A stretch of 64,000 nt of DNA from contig CAJIZH010000006.1 of NCBI GenBank assembly GCA_905181875.1, positions 153,247-217,246 of the forward strand, read 5' to 3'. Position 1 is the stretch's first letter, and each line of letters starts with the position of its first letter. Below the pieces are notes generated by a model that searched no databases, had not been told where the DNA came from, and was given only the letters and a program-made list of their open reading frames with translations. This stretch comes from Flavobacteriales bacterium UBA6770. Lineage in GTDB: Bacteria; Bacteroidota; Bacteroidia; Flavobacteriales_G; Salibacteraceae. Below, piece after piece: positions 27,175 through 36,742 of this stretch. The translations under genes and the position numbers were made by a program.

Positions 27175-27690
27175 CTAGTTTCCAAGTTTTTCTTTCAAAC
27201 TACTTCTAGCTCTAGATAATAATGACTCTATTGCTTTTTCACTAATCTCCATAATTACAGATATTTCTTTTTGACTTAATCCCTCAATACTCTTTAGTAT
27301 GAGCGCTGTCTGCTGTTTTTGAGGAAGTTGAGCAATCTTATTCATGATGTTTTGAGTCGCTTCTTTTTGTTCCAGTTCAATTCCGGGGTGATTAAACTCC
27401 ACAGTACCTTTAAAATGCGAATCAGGTAAGATTTCAATCAAAAAACCAAATCGTTTAAACCGTTTTCTTGCTTTTATTACATCCAGACAATGGTTAATCG
27501 TAATTCGATAGATCCATGTCTTTAAGCTAGAGGAATGGTTGAAATTTTCATAGCGTTGATGAACCTTTATAAACACATCTTGTGTTGTTTCTTCAGCATC
27601 CTGGGTATTGTGTAAATAGTTCAATGCTAAATTATAGACCATTGAATTGTGCTCGTTATAAATACCCTGAAGCCAAATTGAACTGCTCAA
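27175..27690 (-). CDS. ECF sigma factor (sigma-70 family)
   Basis: 171 residues. Region 2 is seen in VYNLALNYLHNTQDAEETTQ and DVFIKVHQRYENF with SSLKTWIYRITINHCLD; region 4 in LPQKQQTALILKSIEGLSQK followed by ISEKAIESLLSRARSSLKEK. First gene of the three-gene leftward operon whose other products are membrane and periplasmic proteins, so it is likely activated by an envelope signal. Confidence 0.93.
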   Translation of the reverse strand: MSSSIWLQGIYNEHNSMVYNLALNYLHNTQDAEETTQDVFIKVHQRYENFNHSSSLKTWIYRITINHCLDVIKARKRFKRFGFLIEILPDSHFKGTVEFNHPGIELEQKEATQNIMNKIAQLPQKQQTALILKSIEGLSQKEISVIMEISEKAIESLLSRARSSLKEKLGN

Positions 27691-27720
27691 CTAGACAAAA
27701 TTTTTGATATATCGAATGAG

Positions 27721-28950
27721 CTAGTCATTAAAAATTCTAATGGTTTTAATACTATTTAAATTCCTTATCTTTAAAATATACGTGCCAACGGGCAGCAGAG
27801 ACCTGTCGATACTAACATTACTTCCGATAGGTTTTATTGAAATCATGCTTTTTCCTGAAATTTCCAGTACTTGAATTTGCTGAGCAATATTAGGGGATAC
27901 CACTTCCCAATATTTATTGGTTGTTTTTACCAAATAGTTCGAGGTATCGGAATTATAAGAAACGCTCATTGTATCCACAATATTTGTATCAACGACAGTT
28001 GTATCTGAAATAGTTTTTAATCGATAAAAAGATTGAGTTGCTACCACCACATTATTTCTGCTGAGCTCAACAGACCATTCACCAAACGGCCCATCGGTTG
28101 GGTTTTTAATATACGACCAATAATAATAGTACCACCAGTTTTGTTGGATTGTAAGATCGAATTTAAACCATAAAGTACCAGTAGGAGTGTACCAATCTAA
28201 CACTAACGAGTCGTCTGTCCGTAAACCATATTGAAGGTTCCAAAAAGTAATGTTACTATCAGTATCTCTAATTGTATCTAATGTTGAAAGCCCTTCTTGC
28301 AGGGTGTCTAAGTTTGGGACAAAATTCAATATGCCCGATTCCCAAACATTAAAAGTTGAATCAAACGCTATCGGGTTTTTCCAATAGGTGGAGTTATTTC
28401 CACAAGGTCCTTTAAAAGGATCAATATAATAGAGCGAATCGTACCAAAGCTCAAAATGTAAATGAGGATCCGAACTGTTGCCACTGCTACCTATTTGACC
28501 AATTACTTGTCCTGGAAGAACAGTGTCGCCGACGGATACTTTTATCGAATTCGTTTTCAAATGCCCGTAATAGGTTTGCAGTTTTCCTGAGTGCGTAATT
28601 CCAATATAGTTTCCTAAATGTTTCGAAGTGTCTGAGGTTTTTTCTCGATCAAATTCACCATCCTTTGTAAAGATGACGACACCTGTATCAACAGCTAAAA
28701 CGTTGATTCCAATGTCCATAGCAAAGAAATTTTTAACTACAAAATCAGTTCCTTGATGTCCATTATAAGATTTATCAAGGCAATGATTATCTCCGACAGA
28801 TGCGCCAGATCCCCAGTCAACGTAATTTACAATTATGTATTCCTTCCCATAACTACCCTCAATCGGATTTACAAACCGAGACTGAGAAAATCCGGCGAGG
28901 GTAAAAAGCACCAGTTGAATTATTAATGACGTATGACGGAGAAAAATCAA
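27721..28950 (-). CDS. M23 metallopeptidase with T9SS type A tail
   Basis: 409 residues. Signal peptide (IIQLVLFTLAGFSQ), then a LytM/M23 domain with zinc ligands in NGHQGTDF and DPHLHFELW and the folding motif GDTVLPGQVIGQIGSSGNS. A second beta-rich domain follows and the last ~75 residues resemble a T9SS type A sorting domain (IQVLEISGKSMISI, PVGTYILKI). Predicted to cleave peptidoglycan cross-links or other glycine-rich peptides outside the cell. Its promoter is not evident. Confidence 0.9.
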   Translation of the reverse strand: MIFLRHTSLIIQLVLFTLAGFSQSRFVNPIEGSYGKEYIIVNYVDWGSGASVGDNHCLDKSYNGHQGTDFVVKNFFAMDIGINVLAVDTGVVIFTKDGEFDREKTSDTSKHLGNYIGITHSGKLQTYYGHLKTNSIKVSVGDTVLPGQVIGQIGSSGNSSDPHLHFELWYDSLYYIDPFKGPCGNNSTYWKNPIAFDSTFNVWESGILNFVPNLDTLQEGLSTLDTIRDTDSNITFWNLQYGLRTDDSLVLDWYTPTGTLWFKFDLTIQQNWWYYYYWSYIKNPTDGPFGEWSVELSRNNVVVATQSFYRLKTISDTTVVDTNIVDTMSVSYNSDTSNYLVKTTNKYWEVVSPNIAQQIQVLEISGKSMISIKPIGSNVSIDRSLLPVGTYILKIRNLNSIKTIRIFND

Positions 28951-29102
28951 ATTGAAAATTTAAGTGGTTAAATCATTTAATCGAATAAATAAAAAAGTCT
29001 CAAAATTTCTTACTAGATGAAATAATTTTTATTCTTTTTAATGTTTGAAACGTATAAGCCCTATCATCACTATTAAGTCCTCAAGAGATTTTATACATTT
29101 AG

Positions 29103-29588
29103 TTATTTATGTAATTCCTCATGCTCATCATGGGAGTGTAATAGAACATGCGCTTGACTTACATGTTTATCAGATCCATTAATTACAACCATGTAATGGC
29201 CTACCTCTAGGTGTTTTTTCAATTTTACAACTTGGTCTTGCTTAAACCCAACGGAAATTAGAAAAGAAGCAATACTTCCGCCAAACGCTCCAACTGTAAG
29301 TCCACCAAGCAGACCAACAAACTTACCTGCAAGAAAAACAAACCCTAATCCCGGAACTGCAATCATACCCGCACCTGCAAGTACACCTAATACACCACCT
29401 GCAACCATTCCTAGTGGCACTGGAGACTTTTTTAATGATTTCACTGAGTTGACGTGAACGTGATCTTCAATTGTAGTGCCGGTTCCCACAAGTGATATTT
29501 CCTTTTCGTCAATACCATGCAAAACCAAATGCGTAACTGCTTTTACAGCTACTTCGAAATCCTTTAATATTCCAACAGTTGCATTCAT
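29103..29588 (-). CDS. General-stress-like protein with glycine zipper
   Basis: 161 residues. The N-terminal fold (NATVGILKDFEVAVKAVTHL) and C-terminal repeat of it (FKQDQVVKLKKHLEVGHYMV) frame a hydrophobic glycine-rich stretch (GGVLGVLAGAGMIAVPGLGF). This layout resembles DUF1269/YflT-type general stress proteins. The C-terminus is histidine-rich (HVLLHSHDEHEELHK). Monocistronic. Function unknown; stress association is family knowledge. Confidence 0.65.
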   Translation of the reverse strand: MNATVGILKDFEVAVKAVTHLVLHGIDEKEISLVGTGTTIEDHVHVNSVKSLKKSPVPLGMVAGGVLGVLAGAGMIAVPGLGFVFLAGKFVGLLGGLTVGAFGGSIASFLISVGFKQDQVVKLKKHLEVGHYMVVINGSDKHVSQAHVLLHSHDEHEELHK

Positions 29589-29674
29589 GTTTAAAACTAT
29601 TGTAGTTTTTGTTTCAAGTTCAATATTACTTATTTCTGAATTTAAAGTCTTTATAAAAATACCAATTAATTTAG

Positions 29675-30716
29675 CTACAAAGCTTCAATAAAAATAGTGA
29701 CTTCTTTAGTAAACGCTTCCCATTCATTATCCATAGGTGAGTGTCCGGATTTTTCGAAAATGACTATTTTCTTATTGGTAGAACTAATAGTTTTAAATGC
29801 ATCATAGGCTAGGGCAGGAGGAACCACAAAATCATATTTCCCCCATAAAATAAGAGTTGGGATTGTTACTTTTTTTAATTCATTGGTTAGTGCAACTTCT
29901 TCTACTTCATTATGCAAGAGATTACTCATTTGTATTCCAGTAACAGTACTTGTCAATAAATTTGTCGGACCAAAGAGCAGTGAGTTTTTTATACCACCTT
30001 CTTCACCTGCTTGAATAAAATTGTCTTCTAAGAGCCAGCACTCTGCTTCACCGGCTTTTTTATTTATGTCGCCTCCATTTTCATTGGTTATGAAGTTGGT
30101 GTCAATAGCATTAGCCCATATCAGAATTCCTTCCCAGTTCGAAGTATTATTTCCTAACGTAATTTGTGTTTTTGCTTCGCTTTTAAATTTTTCAATTGCA
30201 GCCTTATTTAATCTTGGTATATCATGAGCGCCATCTGCTTCAATCCAACCGTCTAGATTGTATTGCAGGCCAGCAGTCACCACATATTTTGCGGTTAAAG
30301 TACCGCCCCAAGAGTGGCCTAGAGGCGATAACTCTAATTGCAGAACCATATTTCAATTTTATTGTGTTTACAACTGCATTCATATCGAATACCATATTAT
30401 CGACAGTAACTTCAGACTTTTTATACGTGCCTTGACTCATTCCTTGTCCGCGCTGATCCCAATAGGCAACGCCATATTTTTTCTCAATTTCTTCAGAATA
30501 TTTACCAGCTCTATATTCCAATCCGTTTCCACCTGGTCCTCCATGAACTACTAGTATTACTATACCAGAACCCACCCTTCCACGCAGATAAACCGGCATA
30601 TCGGCTCCGTTACTTCGCACATATATTGTTTCTTCAATCTGCGTTAAATCAGTAGACTTTTTACAGCCAAAAAAAGTGAGGATTACGATTCCGATTATTA
30701 GGTATGATAGCCTCAT
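29675..30716 (-). pseudogene. Alpha/beta hydrolase lipoprotein, frameshifted
   Basis: Two frames together make one proline-iminopeptidase-like hydrolase. The first (30716 leftward) has a lipoprotein signal (LTFFGCKKS), VVHGGPGG and YWDQRGQGMS. The second has the nucleophile elbow LGHSWGG, LWGKYDFVVPP with the acid, and KSGHSPMDN with the catalytic His. Removing one T of the coding strand at about 30323 restores ALGHSWGG in frame. All catalytic residues survive, so this is a recent mutation or a sequencing error. Its ATG overlaps the stop of the equally broken gene upstream (ATGA), showing a former operon. Confidence 0.82.
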
Positions 30717-31387
30717 TTTATTATGGTTTTAACGGTAGTATTTTTGAGTCCAAAATTAGGTTGAAATCGCATTCCAAATTCTAAAATACCTTCAAGCAAT
30801 ACTCCAGCATTATAAGCTGTCAGTATGTTGGCGTTTATCTCTTGAGTATAATGTGATGGGCTTTTTCTTGAATAAATACGATCGGCCGCCACATCCTAAG
30901 GAAATACCGGTTGCAAAAGTAACCTCGAGGGATGTACCTTTCTTTAGTGTCCTGTTATATTTCCCGCTGCATCCGCTAGGTAGGTTTCTCCTTGGTTAAA
31001 TCTTCTAGAATATCCTATTGACAGGGCTACTTCGGTGTACAATAATATCCGTCTGTTGTATCGCCTCCAGCCCAACTCTGTGTTCAATTGTAAAACGTCG
31101 CCATACGTTTTTGGATGAACATAGAACGTAAGATTAGGCTGAGCGTATAATCAGCTTTTGAGTGTACTTAGTTTTTCGCTTTTTTGACTTTGCTTTTTTC
31201 AATCTTTCAGCAAATTCCTGTCCAGAGCTATTTTAATTCCTGGTTGGAATACATAGATTTCCATAATAGGACATGTCGAAAGTGGAGAATAATCATTAAA
31301 AAGCACAGATGGCGTGTTTGAACTATCTATCTGTCCATATAGGGTTAGCGAAGTACAAAAGGAAATTAAGACAATAAAAAATCGCAT
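30713..31387 (-). pseudogene. Decayed outer-membrane protein gene
   Basis: The first 62 codons encode a signal peptide and mature start (FFIVLISFCTSLTLYGQ). The reading then continues in other frames: EFAERLKKAKSKKRKTKYTQ, then PNLTFYVHPKTYGDVLQLNT-ELGWRRYNRRILLYTEVAL, then GTSLEVTFATGISLGCGGRS, then EINANILTAYNAGVLLEG to a final TTVKTIIK stop at 30713. At least four frame changes are needed. Beta-strand patterns and aromatic ends indicate an outer-membrane beta-barrel. It formed an operon with the downstream hydrolase. Confidence 0.8.
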
Positions 31388-31734
31388 TAAGTGCAGTTAA
31401 ATGAACTAATCTTAGCAGCAGTATACTGAACTACTGAACTAAATTTACAAAGACGAATTTTGGCCAAAATTCAACACCAAAAATGCTTCTTTTTTGATTA
31501 ATAATTAGTATTCAAAAACTGATCGAAACCATTTTTTTAAAGTTGCAAATTCTGCTAATTTGTCGCAATAACTTTAATCAATAGGGGAGGATGTATTTGT
31601 TAATCCCCTGAACTTAGTCATTTGATAACGATAACCGAGGTCTGAATTGTAAATTCAGATTACAATAAAAATACAATTGAAGACAATAAAATATATTTAA
31701 TCAAAGTTAATAGTTCCGAATTTAAACATTGAAT

Positions 31735-32148
31735 ATGAAGGTGATTATTTGTTTAGTATAAACCACTTTTTTTACTTTTTCAACTATAGCTCAGGACTCG
31801 ATAAAAATCATTCCAAGATCGGATTTAATTAGAACATCTCTAAATTTTCAACCTATCAAGACAACCTTAATGAAAATGGGAATTTGGAAACGGTATTTAT
31901 TCAAGAGGAACCGTTCTCAGGTTTATAAAGTTACAAAACCATTTTATTCCAAAGGAGCCGTGCTCTCCGCAGGTTGGGTTGTTTCGATTAGTGAACGATT
32001 TGTTTTTAATTCAAATGTCTCCCAAACCTTCGAAGCAGTATTTCAAGTGGGGCCTTCTGATGTTGAACCAACTGATCGTTACCCGGGAAGAATAATTTTT
32101 TTTAATGCCCAATCAAGGATTGAGCTAGGTATACGCTATACATTGTAA
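31735..32148 (+). pseudogene. Secreted barrel-like protein fragment with early stop
   Basis: The frame begins ATG at 31735 (MKVIICLV), meets TAA at 31759-31761 and continues unbroken with TTFFTFSTIAQDSIKIIPRS to a stop at 32148. Together the pieces make a signal peptide ending ..STIAQ and a ~115-residue mature part whose C-terminus (SRIELGIRYTL) looks like the last strand of an outer-membrane barrel. Too short for a complete barrel, so it is probably also internally deleted. It converges on, and overlaps by 13 bases, the truncated protease gene. Confidence 0.6.
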
Positions 32149-32733
32149 TTCTTGTTATATGGTTTTCTCTCTTGGGTACTGTAACGCCCATATCCATAAG
32201 GCGCAAGGTTTCCGCTAAAATCATTTTGATCCCAAAAGGCTAAGATTCGAGTAGTGCCAACGTCATTTTTAAAATCAGGGTGAGTAGGATCAATTCCAGA
32301 ATCGATAATACCAACCAAAACAACTTTTCCTGTATACGCTTGTTGCAAGCTTCCACCGTCAGAATGCAGCGAATCTAATGAGGCAAGTTGAATTGCGGTC
32401 GCGTCCATTACTTCAATAGGTGTATTGTTAATTTCAGCTTTAATCAGTCCTTTTACTGAAACTAAATCCTCTAAAGTATTCTGCGGAATCCGAATGGCCA
32501 TAATATCATCGTACTGATATTTGAGTACTCCAGCATGCCGGCCTAAAAAGGCTTTTATGTTTTTTGGATTTCCTTTTACATACCAAATGTATCTCCTTGG
32601 TAGAGCCTCGTTTTCCATAGTAAGTCGGAACGTTTTGTAATAAATTGTTTATTTGATAGGAAACGGTAGCGTTTTGAGCGTAAATACTAAATGGAATGAA
32701 TAGGCTTGCAATAAGCAATATGTGTTTGAACAT
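32136..32733 (-). pseudogene. Truncated, frameshifted subtilisin-like (S8) peptidase
   Basis: Reads leftward from a signal peptide (FKHILLIASLFIPFSIYAQ). At about 32612 one extra A in an AAAA run shifts the frame; removing it joins VPTYYG to NEALPRRYIWYVKGNPKN. The catalytic aspartate region GIIDSGIDPTHPDFKNDVG is present, but the gene ends soon after (RKPYNKNYNV), before the histidine and serine regions. It is a dead 5' fragment, cut at the junction with the convergent fragment at 31735-32148. Confidence 0.82.
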
Positions 32734-33112
32734 GAACTTAAAATTCTAGTTTTAATCTTACATTTTATCTGTAAAAATTGTAAAAGCTAAAATAGGGGAT
32801 ATCAGCGTAAAGTATAGTAGGTTTTTGTGTGGTTTTTTGATACTTCAACGTTCTGAAGTATGGAAGGAAATAAAGTTTAATTCAATAAAATCAACGTTAT
32901 TCCACAAGTACAATTGAATGCAATTCAGTTGCATCGGTTGAATAAAATAGTTGTTCAGTATCTTAAAAATTATAATTCGGTTATGCTGAACTAATTTAAG
33001 CATGACTCACTATTACATACGAGCAATAATTATAACTATTTGTCATTCTGAATCCGGTTCAGAATCTTGATATTTTATAAGTTTGGACAGGTTAAAAATA
33101 AAACATAAAGGC

Positions 33113-33736
33113 ATGAAAGTAATAGCATTCGCAGGAAGCACAAGTTCACAATCAATTAACAAAAGACTCGCAACTTACGTTTCAAGTTTATTTGTTCCAG
33201 CAGAAATACAGGTACTGGATCTGAACGATTTTGAAGTTCCTATTTACAGTTCAGATAAAGAAACTGAAAGCGGAGTTCCAGACAAGATTTTAGAATTGGC
33301 AGAACTACTTGACATTGCAAATTTAATAGTGCTTTCCTTAGCCGAGCACAACGGATCATACTCAGCAGCTTTTAAGAATACCTACGATTGGTTAAGTAGA
33401 GTTCCAGATCGTAAAGTGTTTGGAAAGACTCCAATATTTCTTTTGGCTACTTCGCCAGGCGGCAGAGGCGGAGCAGGTGTTATAGAAGCCGCTAAAGGCA
33501 GAATGCCTAGAGATGGGAGTGAAATTTTAGATACATTTTCTTTACCTGCATTTTACGAGAACTTTGGAAAGGACGTTATGAGTAACGAAATGGATTCACC
33601 AACTTATGGAATCGAATTACGAGAAAAAGTCACTGAAATCAAACAAAAGTATTTTGGAGCTTTCTATTCAGATACCAGCGGTACTTGCGGAATCGATATT
33701 TCAAAAGATGATGCTGGCGATGCAGTAGAATATTAA
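33113..33736 (+). CDS. NADPH-dependent FMN reductase family protein
   Basis: 207 residues from ATG 33113 (a TTG at 33083 is less likely). Flavodoxin-like fold: FAGSTSSQSINKRLATYV is the phosphate loop for FMN, LSLAEHNGSYSAAFKNTYDW the flavin-binding region, and FLLATSPGGRGG a third loop. Members reduce flavins, quinones or azo compounds with NADPH. It is followed 12 bases later by a thioredoxin-like gene on the same strand, suggesting a redox operon. Confidence 0.88.
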   Translation: MKVIAFAGSTSSQSINKRLATYVSSLFVPAEIQVLDLNDFEVPIYSSDKETESGVPDKILELAELLDIANLIVLSLAEHNGSYSAAFKNTYDWLSRVPDRKVFGKTPIFLLATSPGGRGGAGVIEAAKGRMPRDGSEILDTFSLPAFYENFGKDVMSNEMDSPTYGIELREKVTEIKQKYFGAFYSDTSGTCGIDISKDDAGDAVEY

Positions 33737-33748
33737 AAAATAAAAATT

Positions 33749-34324
33749 ATGGCAATAGTATATTCAAACATGATGGAATTGGGCACTAAAGCTCCTGATT
33801 TTACTTTACTCGATACCGTTTCAGATGAAACAATTTCGCTGCAAGATTTAAAGTCGGATAACGCAACTGTGGTAATGTTCATCTGTAATCATTGTCCATT
33901 TGTAGTTCACATCAATCCTAGGCTAGCGGAAATTGCTAAAACTTACAAGAAGAAGGGAGTGCAGTTTATTGCTATAAGTAGTAATGATGCAGATACGCAC
34001 CCACAAGATGCGCCAGATCATATGGCGATTCACGCCAAAAAAGAAGGATATACTTTTCCCTACTTATACGATGAAACCCAAGAAGTGGGAAAAGCGTATG
34101 GAGCAGAATGCACTCCGGATTTCTTTGTGTTTGATGGAGAACTTAACTGCACTTATCGAGGACGATTTGATGCAACTCGACCAGGTTCAGGGGCCGCTAA
34201 TGGTCAAGATTTGAAGAATGCTTTGGATGCTATGTTAACTCGAAAAGAGGTGAGCGAATTTCAATCTCCAAGTATGGGTTGCAATATAAAATGGAAGCAG
34301 ACCGATATTGATGAATTGATCTAA
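33749..34324 (+). CDS. Thioredoxin-like/peroxiredoxin-like protein
   Basis: 191 residues, no signal peptide. AhpC/TSA-type thioredoxin fold: LGTKAPDFTLLDTVSDETIS, then CNHCPFVVHINPRLAEIA with a CxxC, and GAECTPDFFVFDGE with the cis-Pro. It matches the widely conserved cytosolic thioredoxin family with CNHCPF. In a likely operon with the FMN reductase gene. Electron donor and substrate unknown. Confidence 0.88.
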   Translation: MAIVYSNMMELGTKAPDFTLLDTVSDETISLQDLKSDNATVVMFICNHCPFVVHINPRLAEIAKTYKKKGVQFIAISSNDADTHPQDAPDHMAIHAKKEGYTFPYLYDETQEVGKAYGAECTPDFFVFDGELNCTYRGRFDATRPGSGAANGQDLKNALDAMLTRKEVSEFQSPSMGCNIKWKQTDIDELI

Positions 34325-34648
34325 TAGGAAGAAGCCGAAGATTACAAGCTGTTTTAGTTCAGAAAACAGCGTTCTGTGTGGCAAACTTTGTTTACCCGTC
34401 TATTTGAATTACTCAAGCTTTTTCGTCTGGAAAAGTGGGAAATGTTTTGAGGGTATTCTATTTTAATTGTTACATGCTCTATCCTATCGGTTGTTGGGTC
34501 AATAAGTACAATCAAGACAAGACATTCACAAAGACAGAAAAGGAGGTCTAGCGGGGGAGTATCATTCATGCAGTCCTTATTCTCACTCAACCTTTTTTAT
34601 TGGCAATATTTATAGATTTCTGAGTAAATACTCAATATTTTTCTATAC

Positions 34649-34688
34649 GTCTGCGCATTACTACTGAAAATTCTGCGTACGTAAAAGG
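34649..34688 (+). promoter_or_regulatory. Recurrent regulatory motif, copy A
   Basis: Contains TCTGCGCATTACTAC followed by TGAAAATTCTGCGTACGTAA. It shares the TTACTACTGAA core with copy B and the TCTGCGyATTACTA start with copy C. A weak -7-like TATCTTAC begins at 34711, about 28 bases after the end of the motif. No convincing gene follows directly. Confidence 0.45.
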
Positions 34689-34905
34689 TAAAATAGTCCA
34701 ATATTGAAAATATCTTACAGCCAAGAACAATTTTTTAGAATCTCGGTGGCTAACAAAATGAAAAATAAAGAAGGGATACAGGTAGAACTTTACTGTACCA
34801 GTAGGAGTTGCGATTTTATTGCTGGTAATTATGGCCATTCGAATCGGATTAGAAGATCTTTGATCCAACATCCTGAAGCTAATGGAAACGAAACTGCCAA
34901 TATTT

Positions 34906-34946
34906 TCTAAGTGTTACTACTGAATTTCCTAAGTGTTAACACGTAG
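34906..34946 (+). promoter_or_regulatory. Recurrent regulatory motif, copy B
   Basis: Two CTAAGTGTTA half sites start at 34907 and 34929, 22 bases apart. The second is part of an 18-base near-palindrome CTAAGTGTTAACACGTAG (34929-34946). A -7-like TACTTTCG (one mismatch) lies at 34975-34982, 29 bases after the palindrome, the same spacing as in copy D. Confidence 0.5.
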
Positions 34947-34988
34947 AGGCTTATTAAACAAAACAAGCAATACTTACTTTCGAATTAT

Positions 34989-35179
34989 TAATTATAAATC
35001 TAGTTCTGTTATACTACAAGTTGAATTTTAAGAAACTTAGATTACTCTAACACATGCAAAATCATATTTTAATGAATTGCAGAAATAGTTCATGTTAATT
35101 AGAATCGTAAACAGAATCAGACGAATGGGCCCAGCTATACCTTTAAGAAGTCCTTACACGAATGTGTAAGGACTTTTTT
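34989..35179 (+). ncRNA. Candidate small RNA between motif B and an orphan terminator
   Basis: A promoter-like site (34975-34982) behind motif B and a perfect terminator at 35149-35179 enclose about 190 bases with no ORF beyond about 14 codons (an ATG at about 35054). The arrangement suggests an independent short transcript. No known RNA family was recognised. Start and strand are predictions. Confidence 0.35.
35149..35179 (+). terminator. Orphan intrinsic terminator
   Basis: Perfect 11-bp stem AGTCCTTACAC / GTGTAAGGACT, loop GAAT, followed by six T. The nearest upstream gene on this strand ended more than 800 bases earlier. Confidence 0.85.
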
Positions 35180-35584
35180 GCTTTTTGCTTGCTTACCTAT
35201 TCGTCATTAACGCCTGCGCAGGAATCATGCTAATAGCAATGACTTGTGTTTATTGAGTAAAAAATCTTACTTCAACAGTTAATACCAACAGTACTAAATA
35301 ATTAACATTGAAAAGTTTTTTCAAGAGCTAGTTCATTACTCCCGATACATTGAACTTTAGCTTTGCAAATCAATCGAACTGACAGACTGAGGAGGAACTT
35401 CCTACGTATTATCGCTGAAATCTATCCGAACTGATAAGAGCGAGAAAAGGATTGTTTTAACCCACTAACTTGATAACCGTAAAAGGAACTATTTACTTTA
35501 GCTAATAGCGAAAACAAAAAAATAATACGAGAAAAAGCCAGTAAATAGTGCAATTTAACTGATGTGATTATTATTTTCCACTCC

Positions 35585-35620
35585 GTAGTAACACTTAAAT
35601 ATGTACGTGTTTACACGTAG
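35585..35620 (+). promoter_or_regulatory. Recurrent regulatory motif, copy D (operator of the two-component operon)
   Basis: CGTAGTAACACTTAAA is the reverse complement of the copy B half site (TTTAAGTGTTACTACG). It is followed by the 16-base palindrome TACGTGT-TT-ACACGTA at 35604-35619, which directly abuts the -33 element at 35621. This is a classical activator position. Confidence 0.55.
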
Positions 35621-35654
35621 TTGGAAAATGGCTGAACATTATCCATTAAATTTG
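35621..35654 (+). promoter_or_regulatory. Promoter of the two-component operon
   Basis: -33 TTG at 35621-35623 and -7 TAAATTTG at 35647-35654, spacer 23 bases; the -7 box matches TAnnTTTG exactly. The first start codon is at 35680, 25 bases downstream. This also argues against the in-frame ATG at 35662 as the start. Confidence 0.65.
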
Positions 35655-35679
35655 TGAGACATTGATAATTAGCAATATT

Positions 35680-36021
35680 ATGAGCGCACCACAATTAACG
35701 GTTTTAGAAGGTCAAGACTTATGTAACAATTGGCGGAACATGACCGATAGCGACAAAGGAACAGAGATAGGAGAGTTAAAAGGATTTTTAATCCCCACAG
35801 ATGCGGTTGCTGATTTAAAAGCAAATCCAGATGTAGAAGGAATACGAGTTTACTTAGCATTCGATGGCGATAATAGTGAAGTGAAGTTGGTAGTAGTAGG
35901 CACTAGAGCAGACGCAACAGGAGAACAAATTGATATCGTAGGAGCAATTCCTGATACTATGATTTATGATTTTACTACGCCATGTCCTATTAGCTGTGAT
36001 GTGAATAGTCCATTATATTGA
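35680..36021 (+). CDS. Unknown small protein, first gene of the two-component operon
   Basis: 113 residues from ATG 35680 (MSAPQLTVLEGQDLCNNW). No signal peptide or membrane segment. Middle part GELKGFLIPTDAVADLKANP and IRVYLAFDGDNSEVKLVVVG looks like a compact alpha/beta domain. The C-terminus is IYDFTTPCPISCDVNSPLY with a C-x3-C pair. The family was not recognised with certainty. It is followed by a 7-TM protein, a histidine kinase and a response regulator in the same direction, and its promoter carries the palindromic motif. It may be the signal-sensing or output protein of the system, by inference. Confidence 0.75.
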   Translation: MSAPQLTVLEGQDLCNNWRNMTDSDKGTEIGELKGFLIPTDAVADLKANPDVEGIRVYLAFDGDNSEVKLVVVGTRADATGEQIDIVGAIPDTMIYDFTTPCPISCDVNSPLY

Positions 36022-36049
36022 AAATGAAAATCTGCATAAGCATCAATAA

Positions 36050-36742
36050 ATGACCGGCATTATTTTAAAGTTTATTGCAATTCTAGTAATAATGCAACTA
36101 TTAGTTATTATCGCTGTTTGCTGGAAGAATTTTAAGCAGATTAAAAAAGAGGCTTTGTTTATTGTTCTCTTCAGTGTTCTAGCCTTATTGGCTCAAGTTG
36201 TTTCAACAACATTGTCTTGGTTGAAAATAAATAACATATGGGTGTTGCACGTATACACCGCAGGAGAATTCGTTTTATTGTATCTATTCTATTACCAGGT
36301 ATTGCATTTGGGCGAGTTAAAAACACGGTTGAACTGGCCGCTTTTATTTTTAGTGGCGGTGTTTGGTTTTATGGTTTATAGTTCAATTTATATTGAAACC
36401 ATTAATGGATTTAATCCAATGTCCAGGACTTTGGAATGTCTTATAATGATTGCATTTTCTGTCTTTTTTTACATAAAAGAAATAAGAGCGATCGCGTATT
36501 TTGAATCGTATGACCATAGACGGGAAGGGCTTTTATTGATTAATACAGGAATATTATTATTATCCAGTGGTCAGTTTTTTATTTATCTCATGAGCAATTA
36601 TATGTTTTATGAAATGCACAATTCTCAAAGTAGAATTTTATGGATTTTCAATGGACTGTTGAATCTTCTTTTTTATAGCATTTTAATAGTAGGAATATGG
36701 AAATTAGCTTCACCAAAGAAGAACTTTTCTGGCTCATATTAG
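36050..36742 (+). CDS. Seven-TM membrane protein of the two-component operon
   Basis: 230 residues, seven predicted transmembrane helices (for example FIAILVIMQLLVIIAV, ALFIVLFSVLALLAQVV, HVYTAGEFVLLYLFYYQ, ILWIFNGLLNLLFYSILIVG) and a basic C-terminus. Its last 46 bases overlap the histidine kinase gene, which itself has only one TM helix. It is likely the membrane sensor part acting with the kinase, a split version of 7TM-kinase fusions. Ligand unknown. Confidence 0.75.
   Translation: MTGIILKFIAILVIMQLLVIIAVCWKNFKQIKKEALFIVLFSVLALLAQVVSTTLSWLKINNIWVLHVYTAGEFVLLYLFYYQVLHLGELKTRLNWPLLFLVAVFGFMVYSSIYIETINGFNPMSRTLECLIMIAFSVFFYIKEIRAIAYFESYDHRREGLLLINTGILLLSSGQFFIYLMSNYMFYEMHNSQSRILWIFNGLLNLLFYSILIVGIWKLASPKKNFSGSY

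Noticed and set aside
31870..32148. Intact 92-residue protein starting at the internal ATG
   Set aside because: Upstream in-frame sequence encodes a signal peptide interrupted by TAA, so the internal ATG is not the natural start.
30713..32733. Programmed frameshifting
   Set aside because: Several unrelated shifts and a truncation occur together with no slippery-site plus structure pattern; gene decay or sequence error is simpler.
34704..34910. 68-codon ORF after motif A
   Set aside because: Composition not protein-like; overlaps motif B; kept only as intergenic sequence.
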